Source: Thuidium tamariscinum
Taxonomy: Eukaryota > Streptophyta > Bryopsida > Hypnales > Thuidiaceae
DNA length: 64,000 bases
Reading direction: 5' to 3'
Assembly (NCBI GenBank): GCA_947034885.2
Contig: OX344749.2
Location: forward strand, 36,017,182-36,081,181
This document shows, in pieces, positions 24,314-36,674 of this stretch. The position numbers were made by a program, and so were the translations under genes. Position 1 is the stretch's first letter. The number at the start of each line of letters is the position of its first letter. Under the pieces are notes generated by a model. It was given only the letters and a program-made list of their open reading frames with translations. It made no database searches and was not told the origin of the DNA.

Positions 24314-24587
24314 CAGCCCTTTTTTTTTACTTTTTGAGAAAGTGTCAAGATGGTGATCACTTCAAATTTGGTGAAGCATTGTATTTTTACATTCATCCAT
24401 ATTTTGGACTTAAAAACACTTTTATGTCATATTCATACACTTTTTCATCCAAATTTGGCAACTTCATCCATATTTTAAAGAGAACTAGAAAATTTCTAGC
24501 AAAAAAAGATTACTTTTATTTGGCGAGAAAAAAACATTTATTTTGAAATGGTGCAATCTGGCCACATAGTGCTGGAAAAAAAAGCTG
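24314..24587. mobile_element. hAT-like MITE, copy 1, with perfect 8-bp target duplication
   Basis: The ends CAGCCCTTTTTTTT and GGAAAAAAAAGCTG are imperfect inverted repeats. GTTACAAT immediately precedes (24306-24313) and follows (24588-24595) the element, a perfect 8-bp target duplication. CAG-starting ends with 8-bp duplications are diagnostic of the hAT superfamily. Two relatives lie at 29193-29467 and 56785-57069. An internal 70-codon frame is not transposase-like. Confidence 0.85.
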
Positions 24588-26094
24588 GTTACAATTGTGT
24601 GACAAGCTAGGATTTTTTAAATTTATTTATAAGAAGAACAAGAACAATATTTTCTAATTTTTGAAGTTACAAAATTGTTTATTTGGATTTTCAGACATTG
24701 GCATAAATGGGTAAAACAAGTAAAATATTTTGGCAAGAATACTTTGATATACTATCTTCATAAGCTATCTTAGTAACTTCTAAGAGACCACTTCTTAGTT
24801 TAGGTAATATATCATAATGATATTCAAGATATCCTATACTATTATTACTTAATCTTGTTGCCTTTAACAAAGTTATTACTCCCTTTGCTTGAAAATAGGT
24901 CTAGCAATAGAATCTTATGCCATTTTAAAGTTGTTTTACTATACTACACATACAGTGTTTTGTTCATTTTTGTACAATTTTATTTAGGTTGCAAATCATC
25001 ATATGTAATGTCCTTCATTGATTCTAGTAATCTTAAATTTGAACCCTTTTGAATTTTTAATAATATGATTAAGGAAATTGATATCAAATGTTTCCAACAA
25101 AACTTACTATGGATACTTAATTATTTTGGATGGAGGGAGTCTAATTTAAGCCTCTTGGAGATATCCATGGGTGTATTGTACCTTCTTTTGGGGAGATAAG
25201 AGGGAGTCAGAAATCCCTATGCAATGATCAAGGATTAATACATATATTTTCCAACAACAAAGTTAATCTTTAAAGTCTCATTGTCCCCTTAGAAGACACA
25301 ATGGATTTTGGTAGGCTCTCACATTCTCAATTTCCATTTTCATTTTTTGAACCTTTCTTCAAAGGTAGGAAAATACATCAATTTTTTGGAATATAATTTA
25401 TATTTCAATTGGTATATGAAAGCAAAAGTTATACCATCCTAAGCCCAAATAGGGTTTGTCGAGTTGCACTACAAAAATCACAAAATGTCAAAATAGAAGT
25501 TTCAAATTTGAGTTTCTCATAGAAAGTACTTTTGTATATATAGAAATATTGGATTCATTCTATTTGAACTAGTGATGACAATCTTGTTTTGGGGGCAATT
25601 TAAGCATCTTTCAAAAAAGAACAACATGTAGGATTCATTTTTGAATCCAAATATTTAAAAAAAAATTCTTCAAGAGAAAGTTTGGTAGAGATTAGTTTGC
25701 TTGCTAGCTAGAGAAATATTACCATTAGAAATATTGTAGTTCAATTCCATCTTAGAACTATTAATCGTTTAATTAGTATTTCCTTCAATCTTGTATCTAC
25801 TTCTAATTAATAATTTTTTAAGAATGAAAGTCAAGAATAATGTTTTTGAATTTTTTCTTTAGAATTTCAACTCAATTCTTCAATGTAAGAAAATTTGAAT
25901 CAACATTTACAATGGAAAAAGGTAACTCTTCAACTCTCAGAGGTATAATTTTGTTAATTAATTGTTAAATTAATGTAATTGTCGATAAAGGCATATTCCA
26001 TTTTGGGAAAGCAATAGTAGTTGCTTCATTTGTTTGCCTCCAATTTATGGCTTCAATCATGCGCATGATATCATGATTCTAATGATTTGAAGTC
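24588..26094. other. Intergenic AT-rich DNA; decayed relative of the 49.4-kb element
   Basis: No gene is seen. Around 25320-25450 the sequence resembles the interior of the TTAA-flanked element at 49445-50375 (shared TTTCAATTGGT and GAAAGCAAAAGTTAT), but terminal repeats are not recognisable. Confidence 0.4.
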
Positions 26095-26351
26095 CATTAG
26101 ATGATATTTGAGGTCTCCAAAGGGTTGTTTTAGGTCTATTCTTGAAACTATTCTTGAAACTATTTTCTGTTGTCAAGCCAACAATTATAAAAATAAATAA
26201 ATAAAATTTTGTCCTAAAATGAAAAAAAAGTCCAAAAAAATAAATTTCAATTTTTTTTAATGATGTAGCATAGTTGTAACCACATCAGATTTCTATAATC
26301 CCATAGTCTAAGAACTCGTAGTCTCTTGAAGGCCTCAAATATTTTCTAATC
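26095..26351. mobile_element. Family-H MITE copy, degenerate
   Basis: Starts CATTAGATGATATTTGAGGT and ends GCCTCAAATATTTTCTAATC, an imperfect inverse. It matches the end structure of the other five family-H copies in the window. It is non-coding and AT-rich inside. Confidence 0.6.
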
Positions 26352-29192
26352 CACGTCATGGCTTTAGTTGAGGCTTCATTTTAGGATTTTTATTTGTTAT
26401 GGCTTTTAAATTCATGACTTTAGTTTTAGATCTGAAAATTCTATGACCAAGTCATGTCCATTCCTCTCTATACACCTACTATACCATTTATACAAAAACA
26501 TATACATTGCCATATATATGCTAAACTAGTTCCAAACTGACGGATGCTATTAGAATGAGTACAAAGATGTACAAGATTTGAAACAAAATTTGGATGGTAA
26601 AGGACTAAATATTATTTTGAATTCTTTTGTATAATCAAATTTGTAGTGAATTTTTAGTTTAAGACATCTAGTAGATGATGATTTTGAGAAATCTAGAAAA
26701 TACCCTAGATTTTGTCATTGCATTGTTTTGATTGTCATGAGTTCTACTTTTCCTTGAAACTACTATGATAAATTTACAAACCATAGTAGGTATGTTGTAA
26801 GGTAAACCACCCTATGGCAAGCATAATGCTTTGCTTTGTTGACATTTTTTAATCAAGTTTTTTTTCTTCACATAAAGACAAACATGAGAAATGGAGAAAA
26901 AAATTGAAAATTTATTTACTTTAATAAAGTAAGAATTTGTTATGAATTTTTAAAGTATGTTGTTTAATTGGCCCAAAACAGTCTATAGACTATCCCCAAA
27001 AGTGTACCCATAGTGATCATTAGACCACCTAAATCAATCACAATATTCCCTAGCATGGCTGCAATATTTTCTAACATAGGCATGTCGTAATAGAATAATA
27101 AAGTTAGTTCTTGTAATAAAATTACACTAAAAAGTTGAAGTTCTTAAAGCAATCATTAATCAAGGCCATCACCACTATCCAAAGCATTAATTTTGGCCAT
27201 TAATCTATTTATTGGAGTCCTAATCTCATTTATTAGATAAAATTTGCCATAGATTGATGGAAGGTAGTAGTGGGTGGTTTTGTAGGTGTCTGCATTAGAG
27301 AGTTGACCTATCACAAATTCGTTTATCTAAACTTATACATCTTGTTCTTTAAAAAATCACATTGTATATTGACAATAATATTGATTTGTCCTATTAGTTT
27401 GGATGTGTATCACTACAATCATTCCAAATATACTTTTTATTTATTTCTCAAATTGGTTTATAATACAATATTATTTGATCTTGTATGCTAATTCAACAAT
27501 TTATAAAATAATATAACTTTTGTAGGGATCATTAATCTTGCATTATTGGTAATAAATGGTGAAGATTCATCTTGTTAAAGAGGGATCAAGATTAGTGACC
27601 CCTATAAAAGTATAGTCAAGTAGTTACTAGATAAAGAAGATTAGTATATGATATTTAGAAAAATATTTAGAATTCAATCATTTACAATACTATAATTATG
27701 TTGGTAAATTAGTGTCATATTTATAACTAGGATAAACTAGGCTTGATATAGTATAAGGATATCTTAATCTTAGAACACTAGAGTAGCCCAAATATGACTT
27801 TTGGATGACCAAAAAATAACTTATTACATTGCCTTTTGGGGTCAAGCCTTCCCAAACGACTTTGTTCCAATGTATAACAATGTGGTCAATGGTAGGAGGT
27901 TCCATTATTTGGCTTGTTGGTTGCGTCCTAATGTAAGTGTATTTAATCAAGAGGACTAGTTGGAGGTGAAATTTGAACACATGGTCTAGAAAGCCACCCT
28001 CGAAAGCCACCGTTGACGCTCATGGCTAAACAACTTGTTTCACAAATCACAACCTCTAGACTTAAGGCCTAGTGGTTCCTTATGAAGTTTGATAGCCATA
28101 ACATAGAAGCTAGAAAAACTGCTTGTGGATCTTTCCGGTAAATTAATATTATCCTTGTGTGTATTTGTTTGTTTAGTTTGTTTAGTTTGTTCTGTTAGTG
28201 TCTAGGGCTTTGCTCTTGGTATTCCACCATCTGATCGTGGTAATTTTTTGGAATAAAATCCGGTTTTAATAAAAATAGATTGTTGGAAGATGTACGATAT
28301 ATTTTTACCTTCTTTTTTAGAGGGATTTGACAAGATTTTTCCTTTTATAGCACATATAAGAAATTCTGTATCGGGATGTCCAAGAATTTAGCAAAAATGA
28401 TGAAGTGTGCATCATTGATAACATATAATGTATTTTTAGTATATTTTGTCAATTCTTACTATCTTATTCTTGATTTGAATTTGAGCCATGTAAATGATCT
28501 CTTGGGAATTTTAGTTCAACTAATAGAATCAAGCTTCTTAAGTATAATTTTTACACCAATTTAAAAATTCAAAATTAATTTTTTTTTCAAAATTATTGAA
28601 TAGTTTACTATATACTATAATACTCTTGACTATGATACACACCTCTAGAGAAGTTTTCAGATTTTTGAGCTAATTTTAAATGAGAAATGAATTCTCATTA
28701 TTTATCCTTCAAAAAATCATGGTAATTTGAAATTAATAATTTTTAAAATTTTTATGACTTATAGAAGACATGTGATTTCATCTCTAAAAAATAAAATGAA
28801 ATAAAATAATCCTTGCTCAAAATTACTTGCAAAGTGGAGGAAAATAAATTGAGACAGGTTTCATGGTTATAGGCTCCGTCTTCATTTCAGGCGGTTAAAG
28901 CTCCACTGTTTTACATTTCCTAAGTTTGGCAAAGGATATCTAAAATCTTCAGTATGTGTACATTTGAGATCCCTGCCCAACAATGGCAATTCAAAGATGT
29001 ACTGGGTGGAAGAATGAGAATTTTAAAATATATTCCAGGAACAGTACAAAGCTTACCATTCACAAAGTACTCCCTCAGTGGTCGAGTGGGAATCATTATT
29101 TGGTTTGGAGAATCAGTATAATTTCAATTAATATTTGGATGAATGAATTTAACGGAATGCTACTTAAGTTCAGTTAGTATCAAGGTCAGCAC
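26352..29192. other. Intergenic, mostly AT-rich
   Basis: No intact gene is seen. A possible LINE remnant lies at 27696-28010 on the minus strand (listed). On the plus strand, 28150-28270 ends in a TTTTTTGGAATAAAATCCGG-type stretch that recalls plant LINE 3' ends, but this is weak. Confidence 0.4.
27696..28010 (-). pseudogene. Possible LINE reverse-transcriptase zinc-binding remnant
   Basis: A 104-codon minus-strand frame contains HWNKVVWEGLTPKGNVISYF. This recalls the start of the zf-RVT region after the reverse transcriptase of plant LINEs, where a tryptophan-rich WxKLVWxxxxPK pattern is common. The expected cysteine/histidine ligands are not evident and there is no adjacent reverse transcriptase. 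If the match is real, this is a short dead fragment. A chance frame is the alternative. Confidence 0.3.
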
Positions 29193-29467
29193 CAGCCCTT
29201 TTTTTTTACTTTTTGAGAAAGTGCCAAGATGGCGATCACTTCAAATTTGGTGAAGCATTGTATTTTTACATCCATCCATCTTTTGGACTTAAAAACACTT
29301 TTCCGTCATATTCATACACTTTTTCATCCAAATTTAGCAACTTCATCCATATTTTAAAGAGAACTAGAATTTTTTTGGCAAAAAAAGATTAATTCTATCT
29401 AGTGAAAAAAAGACATTTATTTTGAAATGGTGCAATCTGGCCACACAGTGCCAAAAAAAAAAGGCTG
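29193..29467. mobile_element. hAT-like MITE, copy 2
   Basis: Very similar to 24314-24587 over its full 275 bp. The ends are CAGCCCTTTTTTTT and AAAAAAAAGGCTG. The flanks GTCAGCAC (29185-29192) and GTGAGCAT (29468-29475) agree at six of eight positions, a decayed 8-bp target duplication. It is non-coding. Confidence 0.8.
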
Positions 29468-30196
29468 GTGAGCATTCAACCTCCAAGCCTAATTGGGGAT
29501 TCCTACGAGATGAGTTAGAATAAAGGGAATATAAGGCCCATTGATTTATCTTATTTGAGAGGGCATGGAATTAGCATCACTTACAAAATCTGTATTACCC
29601 CCTAAAATTGGTGAAAATTAGTATAGTAGAATAACAATTTAAGGTGCACTTATTTGCTTGTATGTAGAGAGATGTTAGTTTAATAAGAAAGCATCCTCTA
29701 TAGAATTCAATTTCAAATTGTTTAGTAGAGTAGTGCAAAAAAGAAAAAGAAATTGAAAGTTTTATACTAAATTGGAATTTAATTGACAAATATGCAAAAA
29801 ACCCCACTATACATAGCATGATCAAATTCATCTGGATTATCAATCCCAAATTTGTCAAAGGCGCATTGGAAAGTTGTGGCAAATAAACCACCTTAGGGAT
29901 TTGTGAGTTATGAGGGGTTTAATTATAGTTCCAAAGTCATTGAATTCCACCAATTTCACAAAATAATGTTGAGCCTAAGAACCTAATTTTCTACAATACT
30001 TCCCCATGCATAAAGCTTTCAAAATGTCTTTCAAACTTATTGGTTTTGCTTTGGTTTTTTAGTGCTAGATTGTAGTAGAAAAAAACAATTTGGCTAAAAA
30101 AATGGCAACAAACTATGAAGTTTTCCGCCATAAAACTTTAAATTAAAACAAATTAGGGATGATTCACCTAATTGTTAATGAAAATAAAATTATGTA
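29468..30196. other. Intergenic, no gene recognised
   Basis: AT-rich sequence. One 98-codon minus-strand frame (29595-29891) is unlike any protein I know and has no gene context. Confidence 0.4.
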
Positions 30197-30600
30197 TAGG
30201 AGAGGGCTTGAAAATAGTTTGGGCTTTGAAGACCGTCCTTTAGATGGTTGTGAAATGGACATGAGATGATTCTTTAATTGACCTCTCTAATTATTGAATG
30301 AATCAAAGAAAATTAATTGTAAGAGCCAATCAATCTCTTTCCTTTCTCCATTTTTCTTAGAAGTTGCAAGTGAACTGTTTATGGAAGACCTAGGGTCATA
30401 AATAGGGACCTATGACACAACTTATTTGAAAAATCATAACTAATTTAGTAGTGCTTCAAAAAATATGAAATGACTTGTGTTAGATTCCTCATCTATTTCT
30501 CTTTGACTGAAAAATGAGCTAAAAATAATCCCATCTAAGAAAATACATAAAAAAAGAAGATCAGCTCTTAAATGAGCGGTTTCCAAGCCTCTTCCCCCAC
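30197..30600. mobile_element. Family-B MITE copy, about 404 bp
   Basis: Similar along its whole length to 40399-40808, with shared phrases such as CATAAATAGGGACCTA and AAAAAATATGAAA. Its ends (AGGAGAGGGCTTGAAAA and TTTCCAAGCCTCTTCC) are decayed versions of that family's inverted repeats. It is non-coding. Confidence 0.65.
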
Positions 30601-31942
30601 ATGTGATATTTGCTAATGTGATATTTTTCTATCCAATATGTAGATGAAACAACACCAACTAAGTTAAGGGGCCTTCAATTCCATCCAAAGAAGTTCAAGT
30701 ACGAACTGAAGAAGAAAGGTTTGCTGGCAATGCAAGAGCGGGGCGCTCATTGCCGAAGACGTCGCTGTCGATCAGTCATTCTCGCACCCCGCCCGTTTTC
30801 CAAGTGCTGCGCGCGCGGGGTGTCCAACATTTGAATTCCATTCTTTGGAGGGAAGATCGAGCGAGCTCCTTCAAGGATGCATTAAGTTATGACGTAGTCA
30901 CAGACAGAACGTTTTCTAATTTCTCAAATTGCAGTAAATTGTCGAGGCTGCAAGGAGTCGATCTCGGATTCGAGCATATGTTGCTGTGCTTATGCCATTG
31001 CTTGCTGAAACGGAAGAGGCTGGTCAATTAGGCTTCCTAATTTTGTTTTCCAATTTTTAGTTCTTGATTTTTGATTTCGATTTTGTTATTTTAATTTTTG
31101 TTTTTGTTTTTGGATTTGGGGGACTGGTGTCTGCTTGGTAGCTGCAATAATGTGACCGGTGAGGCTAAGCTCGACGGTACAATTTTCCAGTGCAGGCTAA
31201 GTGAGCTCCAAGAAATGTGTCTTGCTCTTTTAATTTCGTCAAGTAGAGTACAGGATTTATCAAACTGAGCAATGTATGAGGCAGTGGTGACAATTGAGTG
31301 GGGGCCTGGTTGGAGCAATCGGAAGTGCCAGTCATGTGGCAATTAATTAATCCATTCCACTTTCTTTCGATCGATGGTGCGTTTGCCTCTATACATTTTG
31401 CTCTCCAGATGACGAAATTCAATTTGTGCTGAGGCTCGTGGATTTCATTCTCGCTGTTAAGTCGCACGGCGATGCATATGTTAGGATGCCATGTATAATT
31501 TCTTGTTCGAACGGACTAAGGGATATTTGTTTTCTTCATAGTGAGTTGCAGAGATGGACCGGATCCGTTGGCTTAAATAATAGACTCTATCTGTGAAGAA
31601 AGGGAAGTTGAGCGTGAAGGACGTGGTGGTTGGGAGGCGTGTGGAAACTGGAAAGAGATCGAGAGTCAATCGTTGCCAAGTTAAAGTGTGTTGTCAGCAC
31701 ATTTGTTTAGGCTGTCGGAGGGTTAAGAATTTGATTGAGGCGCGAATTTGGCTGCTCCCTGGCGGCGGAAAAGCGTACAACGTCATGTGCATGTCTTTTG
31801 AAGAGCGCACACGAACGGAGGTTTTGAAATTCTGGTCTATGAGTTCCATGAGTTCTGAGAAAATTTATGTATGACGTTGCCGCTGGTGCTGGTGCAGCTG
31901 AAACTTTATTATTGTGGACTGAAGCATTTCCGTGTGCTCGCC
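30601..31942. other. Upstream region of the XTH gene
   Basis: GC content rises sharply here, with a GC-rich stretch near 30740-30830. Open frames such as 30750-31031 and 31593-31874 resemble no protein. The region probably contains the promoter and 5' leader of the XTH at 31943; no TATA box or start site could be fixed with confidence. Confidence 0.4.
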
Positions 31943-33891
31943 ATGAGTGAAGCCGTTGGAATTTCGCGAATTTCGCGAATTTCGTTCTCTGTGAATGGAG
32001 TGATATTGTGGTATGTTCTCCTTATGCAACTGCCCAATATTTCAGCAACGGTGGTGTTGCACACGAAGAGTATTAATCCTGCTGTAGATCATGTGAGTAA
32101 TGTTCATTCCGACGTCTCGGAAATAAATTCGACTAGACAGGCGCAGTTTGTGCCGATGTTTGGTGCACCTGGCGATATTGATAGCTCTCACGACGATGGA
32201 AATACGATACGGTTGCGCTTGGAAAGCCATTCAGGTAAAACTACCGTGGCCAATATCGAGGTTATTGCGGATAATTATTATGTTGCTTAGGATTAACATG
32301 TCAGTTGAGACCCCTACGCCAAGAACCGGGGGGGGGGGGGAACTTTTCGTGAGGTTGAGCTAGCAGTAGCTAATCAGAAATCATGCACACGGAACCTTAG
32401 GTCTCGTTATAAACACGAGTACCTACCGTTTCATCGGCCCGGAACACATGAAGCGCCAAGAAATATATTGTTCCTTTATTGTTGCTTACATGTACCGAAG
32501 AACTTTTCAGCCCCAAAATTTTAACTTCAATTCTTTTGCAGGCTCTGGGATAATGTCACAGAACTCTGTATTTCGTGGATTTTTCAATGCGGCTATCAAG
32601 CTACCATGCGGCATCGGCGGCAACTCTGCTGGCATCGTTTCAGCCTTCTATGTAAGTGGTCGTGATCTGCTTCTCTGAAGATCATTGTTGAACTCACAAG
32701 GTCGATCTACTGGTACCCCTATAAGACTGTAACGCTTGTCAGGGATTCAGAGGTGAACATTCAAGTATCAGATCGATAAGTTGGAATACATTATTGTAAG
32801 ACAATTTTTCAGGGGATAGCAGCACAACAGAATCAGTCATAATCATGGAATTAGCTGGTAGTTACACAAGTCTAAGTTGTGAAGCTATTTCTTGGTCCTC
32901 AAGGTATCTATTCTGTTGCCACTGGTTAGTTGTTGATCACTTACAGTGTGGTTGGTTAGTAGTTACCAACAGCTGGTATCTTGTTTATTTTCTTAGCAGT
33001 TGGTCCTTGATAAAATAGGCTCTTCTTGTTTAGATGGGCCCATCTAGAATACTGAATACGATTGAAATTCAATTTCTTATTATTTCAGGCTTCAAATGGA
33101 GGATATTATCCCCATAATCATGACGAGATCGACATGGAGTTTCTCGGAGTTCTACCAGGGCAGCCATATGTTGTCCAGACCAATATTTACGCAGACGGTA
33201 GTACTGGCACTGGTCGAGAGGAGCGCTTCCATCTCTGGTTTGATCCTACAGTCGACTTCCACAATTATAGTATTCTGTGGACTTACCACCACATTGTGTG
33301 AGTATCATTCTACCACAATACAAAGTTGAAAATTATCTGAGCAAATGTTCCAGCCTTCTCTCCCTCCCAAAGGTTAGCCAGGTGATTTTTGAAAACGTAG
33401 CCCTTGCTGCCTGAGTTCTAGGCTCAATCAACCATCACTACTGAAACTCATGTACTCCATACTTGGGCATCCGCAGATTCTTCGTTGACGATATCCCAAT
33501 CCGAAGATACGTAAATCGACCAGAGCTGGGGACCCAGTATCCCGCTAAGCCTATGAATGCGTATGCAACTATTTGGGATGGTTCAACATGGGCCACAGAG
33601 GGCGGGCAGTATCATGTTAACTATACTCAGGGTCCGTTCGACGCAACGTTCAAAAATTTCAAATTGGAAGGGTGCGTCTGGAACCCGACAGCACAGGTCA
33701 CGCCACCTGAATGCGCGTTGCCGACTTACAAAGCTTGGTTCAACGATAACGATATGCAGGAGATGTCTGGCAAGCAGTTGATTGCCTTGCAGTGGGCCCG
33801 ATCAAATTACATGTGGTATAGTTACTGCGATGATCTACAGCGGTACCCAGAACAAATTCCACCAGAGTGTCCTCAAAAATTTGGTTGGTAA
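31943..33891 (+). CDS. Xyloglucan endotransglucosylase/hydrolase (GH16), group III-like
   Basis: Cuts and rejoins xyloglucan in the cell wall (glycoside hydrolase family 16). Four exons: 31943-32234, 32542-32651, 33089-33297 and 33477-33891, all GT-AG, giving 341 residues. The catalytic motif [10 protein letters not shown] is at 145-154, with the predicted nucleophile Glu147 and acid/base Glu151. [23 protein letters not shown] and an [12 protein letters not shown] block follow, then a C-terminal XET_C region with four cysteines (GC...PPEC and YSYC...PPEC). I chose the ATG at 31943 because it places a hydrophobic [11 protein letters not shown] signal-peptide core near residue 20; an in-frame ATG at 31871 would add 24 residues. 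The usual N-glycosylation sequon right after the catalytic motif is replaced by VLPG. The resemblance to group III members is from memory. Confidence 0.93.
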
Positions 33892-34309
33892 CCCTGCACT
33901 TTAGCTGTGTTATTGATTCGAACTTAAATGCATTCTAAGAGGTACTAGAGAATTTAAAATAGCTCAGGAATTTTTCCATGTAATGGTAACAGCACCTAAA
34001 ATAAGCAAATTGAGCATGTTGTTAGATCAAGTGATTGGAAGACTAAAGGAAATTCTCTTAAGCATTATTTTTTGGACACCGCACAAAAACAGACAGTATA
34101 CCCCAAATCGACCGAGTCAGTACAGTTTAGGCAAGAATCTGTTGGGGTAGGTTTTAGAAACGGGTTTCAACCAGTTGTAGTAATTGCTGTATTAGGAGAG
34201 TCCATCTACCGCGTCTAGTACTTATTAAACTCATAGCCATGTTTTTAGATTGTTGCCCAGTTCGAAAATCAAATCTGGAGATTCACGGCCATATCACTGC
34301 TAACATCCT
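33892..34309. other. XTH 3' region
   Basis: Immediately follows the XTH stop codon and probably contains its 3' untranslated region. No other gene is seen. Confidence 0.5.
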
Positions 34310-34585
34310 GTGGGTCTGGTAACTGCGTCAGGAAATTTGAACAGCGTAGTCACCAGCGGGACACCGCCATCAGCAAGGAAAGGGCCCTGGCGGAAGACAC
34401 ATAAGTCCCCGCATAAGTCCAAACCTGTCACAAGACCGAAGTCAACAAACCCTCCTTCTGTCCCGAGGCACAAGCACAAGAGGAGCGTGCCTACAAAGTT
34501 CGAAGCTTCCCACTATCTCCCATTTTCTCTATGGAAGACGAATGTTGAAGTCAAATTGCTGAAAGAAGAAGACAAAGAACACTGA
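34310..34585 (+). other. Candidate alternative C-terminal exon of the XTH
   Basis: A frame rich in Lys, Arg, His, Ser, Thr and Pro (for example KTHKSPHKSKPVTRPKS and PRHKHKRS) starts about 420 bp after the XTH stop. Group III XTHs often carry a basic tail after the final PPEC cysteine, which the annotated protein lacks. Using a weak donor, GTTGGT at 33884, with the acceptor GCGTCAG before 34332 would join this frame in phase directly after the Phe of the final QKFGW. Without transcripts this remains a guess; it may be an unrelated or chance frame. Confidence 0.3.
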
Positions 34586-36046
34586 ATCAAATCAAGTAAT
34601 ATTAAACTAAGTCGTCAGAGTTTTAGATTCCTTCAGTTCCATTGCTCAAAATCCCCTTCAGTTGTTCAAAGTGGGGTAATTGCCCTACGTCCAATATATC
34701 TAAATTGAGATAAGATTTCGTTGATTGCTCACTCAGGATAACGCAAAGGCTTCGGATCTGGATTGCATCCTCGATCGAAGGTAGACAAAAGCTCCTGATT
34801 CTGCAGGTTCTCGGCTTAAGCCTGGGAAGTACAATAGTGGGTTTTCACTTCAGTCATAATTTCCTGACTGTTGGATAACAGGAAAACCTCACATGTACCT
34901 TTTATTTCAAACAAATAATCTCCTCACGTACTGCAGAATCACCAATATAGATCAAAGCTCTGGACAATTGTCTGCAGCAACTCTATAAGTTGAACTGTTT
35001 CTCTGTCCTGTGGCGACGAAATTTGATATATAACAGTGTTTCTGGTGTGTATGTTTTATTGCAATCTGTTTCAATTCCCTCGTGACCTCACGAGTGCACT
35101 CAATGCTTCAGATTTTTGTAACATTGATCCATCCTTATTGCACTGTATCGAGTAGATGTTGTTAATTCCATATGGATACGTCCTCAATTGTCCTCAACTT
35201 TCTCAAGTTAATTGATCTTTCGATGGTGAGGTTTAAATGGCCTTTAGTTTCCTCAAATTGATGTCGATCTCACCAGAATGATCCCTTTCCGGGGCCCCTC
35301 TTTCAACATACTGTGCTGAAACTCTGTATCTTTGGAGATCCATTACTCTAATATTAAATTCCATTTGCTTTTGCTTAACCCCTAAAGAAACTCACCGTCC
35401 ACTGAGTGGATTATGAAGACATTCAAAAGCTTATTATGGGAGTTATAGGAATAGGATCAAGTATATCCAACTATGTTGATAAAGTAATTATTGTCTATTC
35501 TTGAGCAATGTCATTGACAAGTTACTTGGTGCCTTTTAGTTTCTGTATTGTACAATGTAATGAATCAATTTATTCAAGTATGGAAAGAAAAGGAAAACTT
35601 GCAAAAATGAAGATCTTATATCTAGGTCCTTCTCAAGCCATTATCTAATTAGCCCCAAAGCTCCAAATCTATCTTCCCCTCCATTCCAAAGACTCTTGAT
35701 GGTAAAATCCTTTGTAAGGGAATAAGATAACCCTCATTTTTTTCATTGAGGTAGACAACCAAATTATCACATTCGAAAATGAAAGGTGCATTGTTTGATT
35801 ATGTAGTTTCCGTAAACATCTTTCATTAGACACTTTTTAGTTCTCAACTTCTTTTCTAGATAAACCTTTGAACATCCAAATCCTTTTATAAAATTGTGCA
35901 CACTATTGTTATTACTTTCATTGTACAATTTTGTTATTTACTTCAATTTCATCATATAGGAAGTTTTTCTTTTTATAGTTTCAAACGTTGTCCATAAGAC
36001 CTTTGCTCATCATCCAAACTCATATGAACTTTAGTGCAATTTGGGA
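34586..36046. other. Intergenic, no gene recognised
   Basis: AT-rich sequence with a TTAACCCCTAAAGAAACTC stretch near 35377 that looks like the left end of a TTAA-type element. No matching right end was found. No gene is seen. Confidence 0.4.
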
Positions 36047-36674
36047 TTAATCTTATAAGGACAAATTGGTCTCTATAAAAAATCATTCTTTTTGAAACAA
36101 TGCAAACCATCTACTTAAAAAAATTCAAAAGTATTTATTCAAGACCAAACTAAAGTAGAACTACTAGATCACTTAAGCAATTCTAAAATAGATCATGAGG
36201 AGTATGAAGCTATGCAAAAATTTTCCATGTAGAAAGATAGGAAATATGGGAATTACAAATTTTTTGTAGTTTTATCCCCCAAAACTGAAATTACTATGAT
36301 TTTGGAAGCCAAACAATGCATTGAACCTATAGCCAATGTTTAGAATCTTCCAATTTGAATCATAGCCGAGACTACTTTCCTACTTGGTACTTTTCACACT
36401 TCAAGACACTTTGAGACATGTATCAAGACCTCATTAGTCCCAACCTTGAAAATTGGAAAAAAGTACATTCCAAGCTTTGATTGCAAATCTCTTCTAACCT
36501 TGGTTGGAAATAGCCACATCCTAAAGGTTGGATATGGGTCCTTGATCGAAAATAGGTGGTTCTAACTTATTATTCATGACCTCCCCTTTTGCACAAAATT
36601 CCAAGGATGAACAATTCTATCTCTCATGCAAGAATTCTGTCATTCATCGGACTATTCTAGTCTGCAATGTTAAG
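36047..36674. mobile_element. TTAA-type MITE interrupted by another MITE
   Basis: The left part (36047-36150) matches the element at 4035-4140: TTAATCTTATAAGGACAAA, GGTCTC, TTTTTGAAACAATG and the CAAGACCAAAC junction. After a family-C insertion the match resumes at about 36573 (TGCACAAAATTCCAAGGATG) and continues to about 36660. The right terminus is decayed. This is an older TTAA element split by a younger TA-targeted one. Confidence 0.65.
36153..36567 (-). mobile_element. Family-C MITE nested in the TTAA element
   Basis: Ends AAGTAGAACTACTAG and TAGGTGGTTCTAACTT, with TA on both sides (36151-36152 and 36568-36569). Its interior is the reverse-complement relative of 17744-18502 (shared ACTACTTTCCTAC and CTTGGTTGGAAAT). 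The surrounding sequence on each side is one TTAA-type MITE, so the order of insertion is clear. Confidence 0.7.

Noticed and set aside
29070-29095. tRNA-like phrase CTCAGTGGTCGAGTGGG
   Set aside because: It resembles a tRNA D-arm, but no matching acceptor, anticodon or T-arm could be found around it.
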